From contig NZ_JAODOO010000001.1 of the NCBI RefSeq assembly GCF_025398335.1, forward strand, positions 328,331-392,330: DNA of 64,000 nt, given 5' to 3'. A program made the position numbers and the translations under genes. The DNA comes from Clostridium sp. CX1 (GTDB taxonomy: Bacteria > Bacillota > Clostridia > Clostridiales > Clostridiaceae). Below the pieces are notes generated by a model. The model had not been told where the DNA came from. It worked only from the letters and a program-made list of their open reading frames with translations, and did not search any database. Below are positions 1-8,038 of this stretch, piece by piece. Numbering within the stretch: the stretch's first letter is position 1; every line of letters starts with the position of its first letter.

Positions 1-1
1 T

Positions 2-436
2 CCTATGCAATTTGAAGGTGTTAATAACGAGATTGTAAAGCTTGCACAAAGCATAACGGAGGAACAAAAAGAAGAAATGCATTCTCTTCAAAATATGGAA
101 CCTTATGAGGTTGTCAGTGCTTCTTATGAGGCTGACGCTAATTTCCTAAAAGAGGAAGGATACTTAACTCATCTGATAGGAATTTTAACCACTGAAAATC
201 AAGTAAGTGATCTATTAGAAAAAGTGCCAGTGGATGCTTGTACTTGGGCTATATTTCCTAATGAAGGGCCATTTCCTTCTACCTTACAAGAAACAATGGC
301 GAAAACATATTCAGAATGGCTTCCTTCTTCCGATTACGAGCTAATCAATGCCCCATCTTTTTCTTTTACTAAAATGGATAAAGATAAAAAAGATTACGCT
401 TATAGTGAAGTTTGGATTCCTGTTCGCAAGAAATAA
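2..436 (+). CDS. GyrI-like effector-binding domain protein, 5' partial
   Basis: The 143 visible residues look like the ligand-binding GyrI-like/AraC_E_bind domain found at the C terminus of AraC- and MerR-type regulators. Typical features are the YEVVSASYE strand, the CTWAIFPNEGPFP segment and the C-terminal YSEVWIPVRKK strand. The reading frame is open to the left edge, so the internal ATG at position 5 is probably not the start and an N-terminal DNA-binding domain is likely outside the window. It binds an unknown small ligand. A hairpin terminator follows directly. Confidence 0.7.
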   Translation, partial: PMQFEGVNNEIVKLAQSITEEQKEEMHSLQNMEPYEVVSASYEADANFLKEEGYLTHLIGILTTENQVSDLLEKVPVDACTWAIFPNEGPFPSTLQETMAKTYSEWLPSSDYELINAPSFSFTKMDKDKKDYAYSEVWIPVRKK

Positions 437-457
437 AAATAGGATTAATGTGAAAGT

Positions 458-488
458 ATTCCTCCTTTAAGTAAAGGGGGAATATTTT
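458..488 (+). terminator. Hairpin terminator after the effector-binding gene
   Basis: ATTCCTCCTTT (458-468) pairs with AAAGGGGGAAT (473-483) around a short loop and is followed by a weak T-rich stretch. It lies 22 bases after the stop codon. Confidence 0.6.
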
Positions 489-518
489 ACGTGAAATTAA
501 AATCAAAGTGTGTTTTAT

Positions 519-551
519 ATTCCTTCAGACTGGTGGTTTGAAGGAATTTTC
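519..551 (+). terminator. Second hairpin terminator
   Basis: ATTCCTTCA (519-527) pairs with TGAAGGAAT (539-547), followed by TTTTCATTT. It may act in tandem with the hairpin at 458-488. Confidence 0.5.
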
Positions 552-821
552 ATTTAGTAGGTCATACCAGTAACTTAAGATTTTCTTAAGACTTTCTTTA
601 TTGCTTCTTTAATCATATAGTTCATAATGAATATATCAGTTAACCAAGTGAGGACAAGGAAACTTAGTACAATATGTGAATAAAGGTAAGAAAAAAACAG
701 GGCTATTTAGAGCTCACATGGTAAACAATAGTGATAAGATAAAATTGCAGGTTTGTTAGGCTTTTACAACAGGCCAGACCCCTTCAGGTAAAGATACAGA
801 CAATAGATAGGAGAGATTAAA
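552..821. other. Intergenic leader before the serine hydrolase
   Basis: This AT-rich stretch holds the promoter region and a long leader for the gene at 822. A ribosome binding site (AGGAGAG, about 809-815) is clear. No ORF, riboswitch fold or strong promoter match could be defended. Confidence 0.4.
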
Positions 822-2270
822 ATGAGAAAAAGGTTATATATTATCTTAATGATAATAGTATTTTTAATGCCATTGATTTTTTATCCTTTATCAGTTAATG
901 CTGATGCTATTATAGAAAAAGAAGCTATTGATGAGTTTGTCACTAACTATTTAAAACGTAACGGACTACCTGGGGCATCCATTGTAATCGTAAAGGATGG
1001 TAAAGTAATATATGGAAAAGGATATGGCCATGATTCTGAAGGTAAAGCCTTAACAGAAAATTCATTAATGAGAATAGGTTCCGTTTCCAAATCCTTCACT
1101 GCATTTTCAGTTTTGCAATTAGTTGATGAAGGAAAAGTTAACCTAGATAATCCAGTTGTTAAGTATTTGCCAGAACTTACAATGGATGATCCTAGATTAC
1201 AAAAGGTTACAGTAAGGCATTTGTTAAGTCATACATCAGGGATTCCGAATCCGACGATTGTGCCACCAGCCAGCACCTTAAAAGCAGGTGTTCACCGTCT
1301 ACATGACTGGAAACTTAATTGGCAGCCTGGAGATAAATATTTGTATAGCAATGCTAATTATTGGGTACTTGCTCGATTAGTAGAAGTAATAAGCGGTATG
1401 GAGTTTCCTAAGTATCTTAAGAAAAATATATTTTATCCACTGGGAATGAACGATACACTATCAGCTATCAACTCTGGTGATCCTGTAAAAGGGTTATCTA
1501 AAGGATATATAACAGCATACGGTACTGCACTTCCCTGGTCAGAGCTTGAGCAAATGTTTGCTGGTTCTGGAGGAGTAATTTCAACAGCTGCTGACATGGG
1601 GAAATGGATTTCCATGCACACTAATGAGGGAAAAAATGTGAATGGAGAAAGGTTACTATCAAAATCATTGCTAGAAGAATCCTATTCTCCTCAACCGGGA
1701 AGCGCTAAATATGGTCTTGGTTGGTCTTTAAGCTCTCCAAATATTAAACCAGCACGTATTTCTCATAGTGGGGCATTATCTACTATACAAGCACAACAAG
1801 ATATTGTACCTTCCAGTGGATATGCTGTAGCTGTGATGCTTAATAGCTTTACAACTACTTTAGAACACTCATATGAAATTAGTTCAGGAATTATCCAATT
1901 AACTGAAGGACAAATGCCCGATACTAAAGCCCCTACACCTACGATAATAGATTTATCACTTGGTTTCATTACACTAATATACTTGATATTAGGTATTAGA
2001 GGTATTTTGCGCAGTGGGGAGTGGTCCAACAGACGCAAACAACATCCCACTTGGAGATATTATCTTCGTCTAATGCCCCAAGTTATTCCGGTATTGTTTA
2101 TAGGTTGGTTGTTTTTTATTGTCCCAAACCTACAAAATAATAGTGCTACAATTAAAGATGCTTTTGGGCTTTGGCCAGCTGCTATGTTATTTTTCACAGT
2201 AGTTTTCTTAATTGGAGTTGTAGTTACAGTTATGAGGACATATTATAGGAGAAGATTAAGTAGAAATTGA
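822..2270 (+). CDS. Serine hydrolase, class C beta-lactamase/penicillin-binding family, membrane-anchored
   Basis: A 482-residue protein with an N-terminal signal or anchor segment (about residues 4-23) and an extracellular beta-lactamase-like domain. All three active-site motifs are visible: SxxK at S87-V-S-K90, YSN at 175-177 and HSG at 315-317. The last 110 residues carry three hydrophobic stretches (about 379-400, 415-436, 455-472), so the domain is tethered to the membrane. Relatives act as D-amino peptidases, esterases or penicillin-binding-like proteins; the substrate cannot be read from sequence. It is preceded by AGGAGAG and appears monocistronic. Confidence 0.85.
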   Translation: MRKRLYIILMIIVFLMPLIFYPLSVNADAIIEKEAIDEFVTNYLKRNGLPGASIVIVKDGKVIYGKGYGHDSEGKALTENSLMRIGSVSKSFTAFSVLQLVDEGKVNLDNPVVKYLPELTMDDPRLQKVTVRHLLSHTSGIPNPTIVPPASTLKAGVHRLHDWKLNWQPGDKYLYSNANYWVLARLVEVISGMEFPKYLKKNIFYPLGMNDTLSAINSGDPVKGLSKGYITAYGTALPWSELEQMFAGSGGVISTAADMGKWISMHTNEGKNVNGERLLSKSLLEESYSPQPGSAKYGLGWSLSSPNIKPARISHSGALSTIQAQQDIVPSSGYAVAVMLNSFTTTLEHSYEISSGIIQLTEGQMPDTKAPTPTIIDLSLGFITLIYLILGIRGILRSGEWSNRRKQHPTWRYYLRLMPQVIPVLFIGWLFFIVPNLQNNSATIKDAFGLWPAAMLFFTVVFLIGVVVTVMRTYYRRRLSRN

Positions 2271-2318
2271 TAGATTTAGATATAAAGTCCTAAATAAAAT
2301 AAATACATATATATCATA

Positions 2319-2360
2319 TTGACGATATCACTACTATGTGTTACTATATAGCCGTAGTAA
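2319..2360 (+). promoter_or_regulatory. padR promoter with overlapping operator dyad
   Basis: TTGACG (2319-2324), a 17-bp spacer and TACTAT (2342-2347) form a good sigma-A promoter. The perfect 6-bp inverted repeat TTACTA...TAGTAA (2341-2360) covers the -10 element, as expected for an autorepressing PadR regulator. The promoter is seen directly; the operator role is inferred. Confidence 0.6.
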
Positions 2361-2405
2361 GTAATACTGAATACCGGTTGTACAGAATAGCAAGGAGGAG
2401 TTGCA

Positions 2406-2732
2406 TTGGAGAACCTTACGGAAATGCTCAAAGGCGTGCTGGAAGGCTGTGTTCTTGAAATCATAAGCCAGAAGGAAACCTACGGTTACGAGATCACGCG
2501 GAGACTGAACGCCCTCGGATTTTCAGACGTTGTGGATGGGACAGTTTATACCATTTTGGTGCGGCTTGAGAAGAATAAATTAGTAGAAATTACGAAAAAG
2601 CCATCGGATATGGGACCGCCGCGAAAGTTTTTCACGCTCAATGACGCAGGGCGCAAGGAATTACAGAAGTTCTGGGAAAAATGGGAGTTCCTATCATCAA
2701 AAATTAATGAGTTAAAGGAGGAAACACAATGA
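2406..2732 (+). CDS. PadR-family transcriptional regulator
   Basis: A 108-residue winged-helix repressor of the PadR type. Its core reads ITRRLNALGF, then VDGTVYTILVRLEKNKLV and GPPRKFFTLNDAGRKEL, which are the recognition helix and wing of this family. The start is TTG at 2406, chosen because AAGGAGGAG ends six bases upstream. It overlaps the next gene by four bases (ATGA-type coupling) and is co-transcribed with two DUF1048 genes, a common arrangement in which PadR controls the operon. The G+C content here is visibly higher than in the surroundings. Confidence 0.85.
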   Translation: MENLTEMLKGVLEGCVLEIISQKETYGYEITRRLNALGFSDVVDGTVYTILVRLEKNKLVEITKKPSDMGPPRKFFTLNDAGRKELQKFWEKWEFLSSKINELKEETQ

Positions 2733-3076
2733 GTTTTTGGGAAAAAATCACAGGCAATGACATGACTAAAGAAATGAAAGCTTTTGAAGCTCGTGCCAAA
2801 AAGCTGCCCGCTGATTACCAAGATGCATGGGAAAAAATTAATTCTAATCTTTGGTCGCATTCAGATTTCACCGGTCGCAACCTCATGCCAATTCTTGACG
2901 GTGTGCTTAGCCTGCTCGAAGAAACGGCGGCGGACGGTCAAAGTGTTCAAGAGGTTTTAGGTGACGATATCAAAGGCTTCTGCTTAGCACTAGCTGGCGA
3001 AGAAGGAGCAAAGTCTTATCGCGATAAGTGGCGCCAGCAACTCAACAATAATATCGCAAAAAAATTAGGTAAATAG
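2729..3076 (+). CDS. DUF1048 family protein (first copy)
   Basis: A 115-residue soluble, mostly helical protein of the DUF1048 family, which is recurrently linked to PadR genes and has no established biochemical role. Visible features are the KKLPADYQDAWEKI segment and the DIKGFCLALAGE segment. It is translationally coupled to padR by overlap and followed nine bases later by a paralogue. An accessory or sensing role with PadR is inferred from context only. Confidence 0.75.
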   Translation: MSFWEKITGNDMTKEMKAFEARAKKLPADYQDAWEKINSNLWSHSDFTGRNLMPILDGVLSLLEETAADGQSVQEVLGDDIKGFCLALAGEEGAKSYRDKWRQQLNNNIAKKLGK

Positions 3077-3085
3077 GAGGATAAA

Positions 3086-3436
3086 ATGAGCATACAAGAT
3101 ATCATCGAAGGCAAAAAAAAGTGGCGAGCGCACGTGGCTCGTGTGAAAGCGCTTCCGCAGGATTATCAGATTGTTTATAAAGAGATTCAAAAATATCTCT
3201 TTAAGGTCGGCCCTGTTGAGCTAACCGATGGGACGGATTTGCTCTCCGGGATTATTGATCTTTTTGAAGAGGGCGCGGCTCTTGGGAAAGCCGTGCTGGA
3301 AGTAACGGGCAGTGATGTAGCAGCTTTCTGTGACGATCTAATCAAAGATTCAAAAACCTATGCTGACATCTATCAAGAATCTGTTGATCAAGAAGTTAAT
3401 AAGGCAATGAAAAAGGTTAGGGATAAAACAAGGTAA
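3086..3436 (+). CDS. DUF1048 family protein (second copy)
   Basis: A 116-residue paralogue of the preceding gene, sharing the KALPQDYQ motif and the DVAAFCDDL motif at equivalent positions. It has its own RBS (AGGAGG just before 3086). The two copies may form a heterodimer, but this is a guess from their pairing. It ends the PadR operon before a bidirectional terminator. Confidence 0.75.
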   Translation: MSIQDIIEGKKKWRAHVARVKALPQDYQIVYKEIQKYLFKVGPVELTDGTDLLSGIIDLFEEGAALGKAVLEVTGSDVAAFCDDLIKDSKTYADIYQESVDQEVNKAMKKVRDKTR

Positions 3437-3465
3437 AAGGGAAAAATGTTGCCTTAGGTACAAGA

Positions 3466-3493
3466 AAAACAGCACTTGCTTTAGTGCTGTTTT
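3466..3493. terminator. Bidirectional hairpin terminator
   Basis: AAAACAGCAC (3466-3475) pairs perfectly with GTGCTGTTTT (3484-3493). The A-run and T-run on either side let it serve both the PadR operon and the convergent gene ending at 3522. Confidence 0.85.
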
Positions 3494-3521
3494 CTATGCC
3501 AAACTATATTTCACTGAATAT

Positions 3522-5141
3522 TTATTGTTTTTTCTTTTTTCTAAACAAGATTGCGTGACTCCAGATAGTATCAAAGATAGCTGGGGCGACATTTGTTTCT
3601 GGATTTGCATAAATCCTGAAGCCTAAATAAGCATCCTCATTGTTATCAACACCATATGCTGAGGCTTTAGGATTGCCTGTACTATATGGTATTATAACTT
3701 CATTACCTTCTTCAGTTTTTCTTGCCATCTTTACTGCATAATAGTACTTTGAGTTTTTATAATCTCTAGGAAAATACTCGGTTGCGGGGTACTTTAACTC
3801 ATCTGTAATATTGGCTCCCACAACACCATTCCATAATTCTTCGCCGTAAAAGCTTATGTTAAAAAATGTTGCAAATCTGGTTTGTGCGTGATCAACGCCA
3901 TATATTATCACAAAATCCTCATCAGTTTCTAATTGGAATTTATCTGTCCTTATATAGAGGCCGTCTCTGTTATCATAATACACATTAACATCCTGTAATA
4001 TTCCCTCATAACCATCAAGTATCCAGAGTTTTGAATTCAGATCCACAGGTTCATATTCTTCATTTTGGTACTTCTTAATTATCTCATTTCGCAGATAATT
4101 CAGTTCATTTCTTGCATAAGGAACCACCTGGAATTCAGTAGTGCCGGTTTCATGCTTCTTAAGGGCTGGTATCGGCCAAGGATCTAGAGCGGGAGAAGCA
4201 GTTTTAGGAGTAATACGTAATACCTTTACATAGTTTTCGAGGTTATTGATATAATCCCAGCCAACATCATAATCTATCCAAATTGCAGCCCTCATTATAA
4301 AGGAGAAAGTATCTTTTCCTTTTTCAAGACCCATGTTAACCATTGCCATAGGGATGTTGTCATCGTTCATAATACCTGGACTAAATCCTGAAGCAACTAG
4401 AGCATCACGCATTTGCGCATTTATGCCTCTGTCTGCAGTTGTAATGATGATGGTGGAACTGTTAAAGGGATTTCCAGGGGACCCATAAGGTGTACTATCA
4501 GTCCAGATACGACGATTATTGATTTGATCACCCAAGCTGGCAGTGATAGCGTGATAAAAACCAGTATAGTCATTGCCTACCGTAATATTATCACTGTAAT
4601 CTTTTGACGGTTTGTTTTCTACAAATCCAAGGTAACTTCTGTAACTAAAGTTATATGCCGGTGGAGGTGTCTTTCCGATTAATACAATAGCTTCGTCAGC
4701 ACGCAGCTTATAGTCCATTCCAGGTGCTGCGTATTCTATATTAGCTGGGTAATTATTAGGATCCTGAGGATTATATCCTTTTGGAGGTTTTTGACCGGGA
4801 GATGGATCTTGGTTTGGCGCCGGTGGAAGAAAATAGGTTGCATAAGGAGCACCTGCATTGTTGGCAAAGGCATTGTCAAATTTTCCTTCACTAACTAGCT
4901 TCAGTATGTCTAAATACTCCAGTTTTCCTTCCTGAACAATAAACCCTCTTTCTTCTAATGTAGAGATAAAATCTGTTAGCTTTTTATCTTCATCATCTGC
5001 ATAATTAGAGAATTGTCTTGAGAAGTTCCAGTCATACATTGGTGCTTTAACACAGTTTAGGCATGAGCACATTCTACAGCTAGCACAAGGTGCTAAACTG
5101 TATATTGGAGTGTTAAAGTAGGTAGGATTTGTCTTATACAT
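3522..5141 (-). CDS. Large hypothetical protein with N-terminal Cys cluster
   Basis: A 539-residue protein of unknown function. The chosen start (ATG at 5141, MYKTNPT) has AAAGGAAAG at the right distance; an in-frame ATG six codons upstream has no better site. Residues about 13-26 hold the cluster CASCRMCSCLNC, five cysteines that could bind a metal or form disulfides. A Pro/Asn-rich linker (about 105-135) follows, then a long region rich in Tyr, Asn and Asp that resembles surface or spore-coat proteins in composition only. There is no signal peptide or membrane helix. It is transcribed alone. Confidence 0.6.
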   Translation of the reverse strand: MYKTNPTYFNTPIYSLAPCASCRMCSCLNCVKAPMYDWNFSRQFSNYADDEDKKLTDFISTLEERGFIVQEGKLEYLDILKLVSEGKFDNAFANNAGAPYATYFLPPAPNQDPSPGQKPPKGYNPQDPNNYPANIEYAAPGMDYKLRADEAIVLIGKTPPPAYNFSYRSYLGFVENKPSKDYSDNITVGNDYTGFYHAITASLGDQINNRRIWTDSTPYGSPGNPFNSSTIIITTADRGINAQMRDALVASGFSPGIMNDDNIPMAMVNMGLEKGKDTFSFIMRAAIWIDYDVGWDYINNLENYVKVLRITPKTASPALDPWPIPALKKHETGTTEFQVVPYARNELNYLRNEIIKKYQNEEYEPVDLNSKLWILDGYEGILQDVNVYYDNRDGLYIRTDKFQLETDEDFVIIYGVDHAQTRFATFFNISFYGEELWNGVVGANITDELKYPATEYFPRDYKNSKYYYAVKMARKTEEGNEVIIPYSTGNPKASAYGVDNNEDAYLGFRIYANPETNVAPAIFDTIWSHAILFRKKKKQ

Positions 5142-5584
5142 ATGATTCTTTCCTTTCAAAGACTCTCTATCATTTTATGATAAGGGATTAAAATATGTGC
5201 ACTAATATGCAGAAATTGTGTTCACGGAGGGATAAAAGCCTAGGAGATATTTTAAGATTATTTCCTTTGGCTTTTTTGTTTTTACTTGTTTTAGAATGAT
5301 ACTTCATAGTATGCATAATTGGCTTAATATTTGTTTTAAAAAGATAATAGTTATGCAAGTCCAGTAGGATAAGACAGACTGTATAATAACAAGTGAATAT
5401 TGAAAAATAATTTCTAATAATTTATTCTAAAAAAGGAAATGCTAAACTATAGCCTAGATATATGCTTTTTAAGACAAGCTATTTAAGGCCAATATTTACA
5501 GAAAAAATTAATAAAGTTTTAAATACCAGTTGTAGAAACTGGTTTATAAATATTAATAATCAAATTATACTAGGAGGCGTAATA
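5142..5584. other. Intergenic region with an orphan terminator-like hairpin
   Basis: The 440 bases between divergent genes hold AAAAGCC (5234-5240) pairing with GGCTTTT (5269-5275), followed by T6 on the plus strand. No plus-strand gene lies upstream of it, so it may end a small transcript or act in the leader of the minus-strand gene. The remainder is AT-rich with no ORF I can support. Confidence 0.4.
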
Positions 5585-6292
5585 ATGAAATATTTTATAG
5601 TTGAAGATGATTTTTGGAGTCTGTTTCCTAATGCGAGAATTGGTATTGTTATTTGTAATGGGATAGATAATTGTATAAAGGACGAAGAAAAATATAAAGC
5701 AACCCTTTTAGAGGCAGAAAAGGAAGCTTTAAAATATTTGCAAAACCCAGAGTTTAGCAGTAATGAAGCAGTAAAAGTATGGAGAGAAGCATTTCAAAAG
5801 TTTAAAACAAAGAAAGGTGCCAGGTCATCTATTGAGGCATTATTAAAGAGAGTGCATAATGGAAATCACTTAGGGACTATTAATCTTTTGGTAGATATTT
5901 ACAATTCTATTTCGTTAAGATATGCATTGCCTTGCGGTGGTGAGGATATAGATACCTTTGTTGGTGATATAAGATTGACTAAGGCAATTGGAAATGAAAA
6001 TTTTGTTACACTAGGAACGGATAAAAGTGAGCCACCATATGAAGGTGAAATAGTATATAAGGATAACCAGGGAGCAATTTGTAGATGCTGGAATTGGCGT
6101 GAATCAGTGAGGACAATGCTAACTGAAAATACGAAGAATGCTTTTCTATGCATTGAATTAGTTGACGAAAAAAGGACAGCAGAGTTTGAAAATGCTTTAA
6201 AAGATTTAGCAAAAACAGTACAGGATAATTTAGGTGGAACATGCAAGATTTCAATTCTTGATATTAACAATAAAGAAGTATCAATAAAGTAA
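5585..6292 (+). CDS. B3/B4 tRNA-binding domain protein
   Basis: A 235-residue protein resembling the B3/B4 domain of phenylalanyl-tRNA synthetase beta chains, which also occurs as a free-standing protein. Its family core is visible: LRYALPCGGEDIDTFVGDI, then GEIVYKDNQGAICRCWNWRES. The start at 5585 follows AGGAGGCG; a longer in-frame ORF from 5462 lacks an RBS and its extra residues are unlike the family. Free-standing members are thought to act on or sense aminoacyl-tRNA or amino acids; that is family knowledge, not shown here. It is 14 bases upstream of a radical SAM gene and probably co-transcribed with it. Confidence 0.75.
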   Translation: MKYFIVEDDFWSLFPNARIGIVICNGIDNCIKDEEKYKATLLEAEKEALKYLQNPEFSSNEAVKVWREAFQKFKTKKGARSSIEALLKRVHNGNHLGTINLLVDIYNSISLRYALPCGGEDIDTFVGDIRLTKAIGNENFVTLGTDKSEPPYEGEIVYKDNQGAICRCWNWRESVRTMLTENTKNAFLCIELVDEKRTAEFENALKDLAKTVQDNLGGTCKISILDINNKEVSIK

Positions 6293-6306
6293 TTTGGGAG
6301 GAAAAG

Positions 6307-6999
6307 ATGATGGGTGGTTTCAGTTATAAAGATATTTATATTGAAAATGAAAGAAGGGTACTAGAAGTTAACATACTTCCTGAGAAGTATTGCAACTTTG
6401 ACTGTATATTTTGCCCTATTGGAAGATCAGAAAATAAAGTAGATATCCAAAAGTCATTTGATGAAATGGATAGCTCATTAAAAGAACTGGAAAGCATGAT
6501 AGAAAATACTAAAGCAGAATTAATCTTTGTTAACTCAAAGGGTGAAGCCTTTGTTAATGATAAAGTTATCGATGTCATAAAATTAATCAAAGGTAAAGGA
6601 CTGCCTGTAAGATTGCTTTCTAATGGATATTTGCTAGGTAAAGACCAGTATATAAAAATAGCTAACATGTGCGATGAAGTTATTGGAGAGATAAAAACAA
6701 TAACTGAAGAAGATTTTCAAAAAATCCAAAGACCCATTGAAGGGTATACTTTAGAAGAATACATTTCAAACATGGTTTCCTTTAATAAACAATACAAAGG
6801 TAAGTTTATATTTGAAATAACAATTATTAAGGGCTATAACGATGATGAAGAATCAATTCAGAGGTTGAAAAATGTTATTAAAGAAATATCTCCTGATAAG
6901 ATAATTATCGCAAGAATGGATGATGAAAAGTTTAAGAAAAAACTTGGCATATCTGATGAAAGATTTGAGGAAATTTCAAAAGTATTGCTAACTGAATAG
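6307..6999 (+). CDS. Radical SAM protein
   Basis: A 230-residue compact radical SAM enzyme. The cluster-binding motif C-x3-C-x2-C is seen as CNFDCIFC at about residues 30-37, followed by the strand ELIFVNSKGEAFVND that stands where SAM-contacting residues sit. It resembles the short COG0731-like group related to wyosine-type Fe-S oxidoreductases, and has no SPASM extension. The substrate is unknown. RBS GGAGG lies at 6297-6301. Pairing with a B3/B4-domain protein suggests a tRNA- or amino-acid-related reaction, which is inference. Confidence 0.8.
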   Translation: MMGGFSYKDIYIENERRVLEVNILPEKYCNFDCIFCPIGRSENKVDIQKSFDEMDSSLKELESMIENTKAELIFVNSKGEAFVNDKVIDVIKLIKGKGLPVRLLSNGYLLGKDQYIKIANMCDEVIGEIKTITEEDFQKIQRPIEGYTLEEYISNMVSFNKQYKGKFIFEITIIKGYNDDEESIQRLKNVIKEISPDKIIIARMDDEKFKKKLGISDERFEEISKVLLTE

Positions 7000-7050
7000 A
7001 CAGATAATTTAATGAAACTTATACTTTAAAGCTTATTTATAATATATTTG

Positions 7051-7080
7051 GTAGGATACAACATTCTTGTTGTATCCTAC
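7051..7080. terminator. Perfect 13-bp hairpin between convergent genes
   Basis: GTAGGATACAACA (7051-7063) pairs exactly with TGTTGTATCCTAC (7068-7080) around TTCT. There is no strong T-tract on either side, but its position between convergent stop codons fits a transcription end. Confidence 0.6.
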
Positions 7081-7089
7081 TAATGTCAC

Positions 7090-7914
7090 TTAAATATTTT
7101 CTATTATCTTAGCTACCCAAGTACATAAATCCGCTGAAGCCTTTTTAGCTATTTCCACAACTTTTTCGTGTGAATGCTTATGCTTTTGTATTCCTGTTGC
7201 CATGTTAGTAATACAAGCTATTCCAAGGACATCTATTCCTAAATAGTTAGCAACTATTGTTTCTGGAATAGTTGACATTCCAACAGCATCAGCTCCTTGT
7301 CCGCCTATTGCTACTATTTCTGCAGCAGTTTCATAGTAAGGTCCTGTACAACCAGCATAAACTCCCTCTTTATAGTCAATTCCAATTTCATCAGCTAGTA
7401 ATTTTGCTTTGTCTATTAACTCTAGTTTATAAGGCTCAGACATATCAGGAAATCTTGTACCAAATCTTTTATCATTAACTCCAATCAGTGGGTTATCTCC
7501 AAATAAATTTATAAAATCCTTTATAAGCATTAATGTACCAGGATTAAAATCAGTATTTATACCACCGCAAGCATTAGTTACGATTAGTTTTTCTATTCCC
7601 AACTGTTGCATTACATATACTGGGTAAGTAACCTCTTTCATTGTATACCCTTCATAGTAATGAAATCTTCCCTGCATAGCTAGTACATCTATTCCTTTTA
7701 ATTTTCCTAATACTAACCTTCCCTCATGACCTTCTACTGTAGACTGAGGAAAGTTGGGGATTTCTTCATAATTTATATATTCTTTATCCTCTAATACATC
7801 CACTAAGTTACCTAATCCTGAACCAAGAATAACTGCAATCTTGGGATTAAAGTTACCAATCTTATCTCCTATATATTTTGCAGATTCTACAACCTTATCA
7901 TACATATTATTCAT
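7090..7914 (-). CDS. punA: Purine nucleoside phosphorylase (trimeric class)
   Basis: A 274-residue enzyme that splits purine nucleosides with phosphate into base and ribose-1-phosphate, for purine salvage. Visible family motifs are VILGSGLG near residue 30, PNFPQSTVEGHEGRLVLG, the phosphate/ribose-site GRFHYYEGY and VTNACGGIN, and the base-site region GVYAGCTGPYYETAAE. The full length matches the trimeric type (punA/pupG). RBS AAGGAGGC lies just upstream. The divergent neighbour is a Crp/Fnr-type regulator, a plausible controller. Confidence 0.92.
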   Translation of the reverse strand: MNNMYDKVVESAKYIGDKIGNFNPKIAVILGSGLGNLVDVLEDKEYINYEEIPNFPQSTVEGHEGRLVLGKLKGIDVLAMQGRFHYYEGYTMKEVTYPVYVMQQLGIEKLIVTNACGGINTDFNPGTLMLIKDFINLFGDNPLIGVNDKRFGTRFPDMSEPYKLELIDKAKLLADEIGIDYKEGVYAGCTGPYYETAAEIVAIGGQGADAVGMSTIPETIVANYLGIDVLGIACITNMATGIQKHKHSHEKVVEIAKKASADLCTWVAKIIENI

Positions 7915-7972
7915 ATTAATGCCTCCTTTAAATTATAAAATTAATTTATCATGGAATTATTGAAAGTAATGA

Positions 7973-7984
7973 TGACATATGTCA
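7973..7984. promoter_or_regulatory. TGACATATGTCA palindrome between punA and the Crp/Fnr gene
   Basis: A perfect 12-bp palindrome sits in the 124-bp divergent intergenic region. It resembles TGTGA-N6-TCACA-like sites of the Crp/Fnr family, so it may be the operator of the adjacent regulator. The palindrome is seen; its role is inferred. Confidence 0.45.
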
Positions 7985-8038
7985 CAATGATTAAAGAAAT
8001 TTTCTTTTGAATTTTTTTGGGAGGCGTAAAGACATAAA

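Noticed and set aside
437..821. Riboswitch in the serine hydrolase leader
   Set aside because: Conserved core motifs of known riboswitch classes were not found; only simple hairpins that fit terminators.
5462..5584. N-terminal extension of the B3/B4 protein
   Set aside because: No ribosome binding site, and the added residues do not match the family; AGGAGGCG clearly marks the start at 5585.
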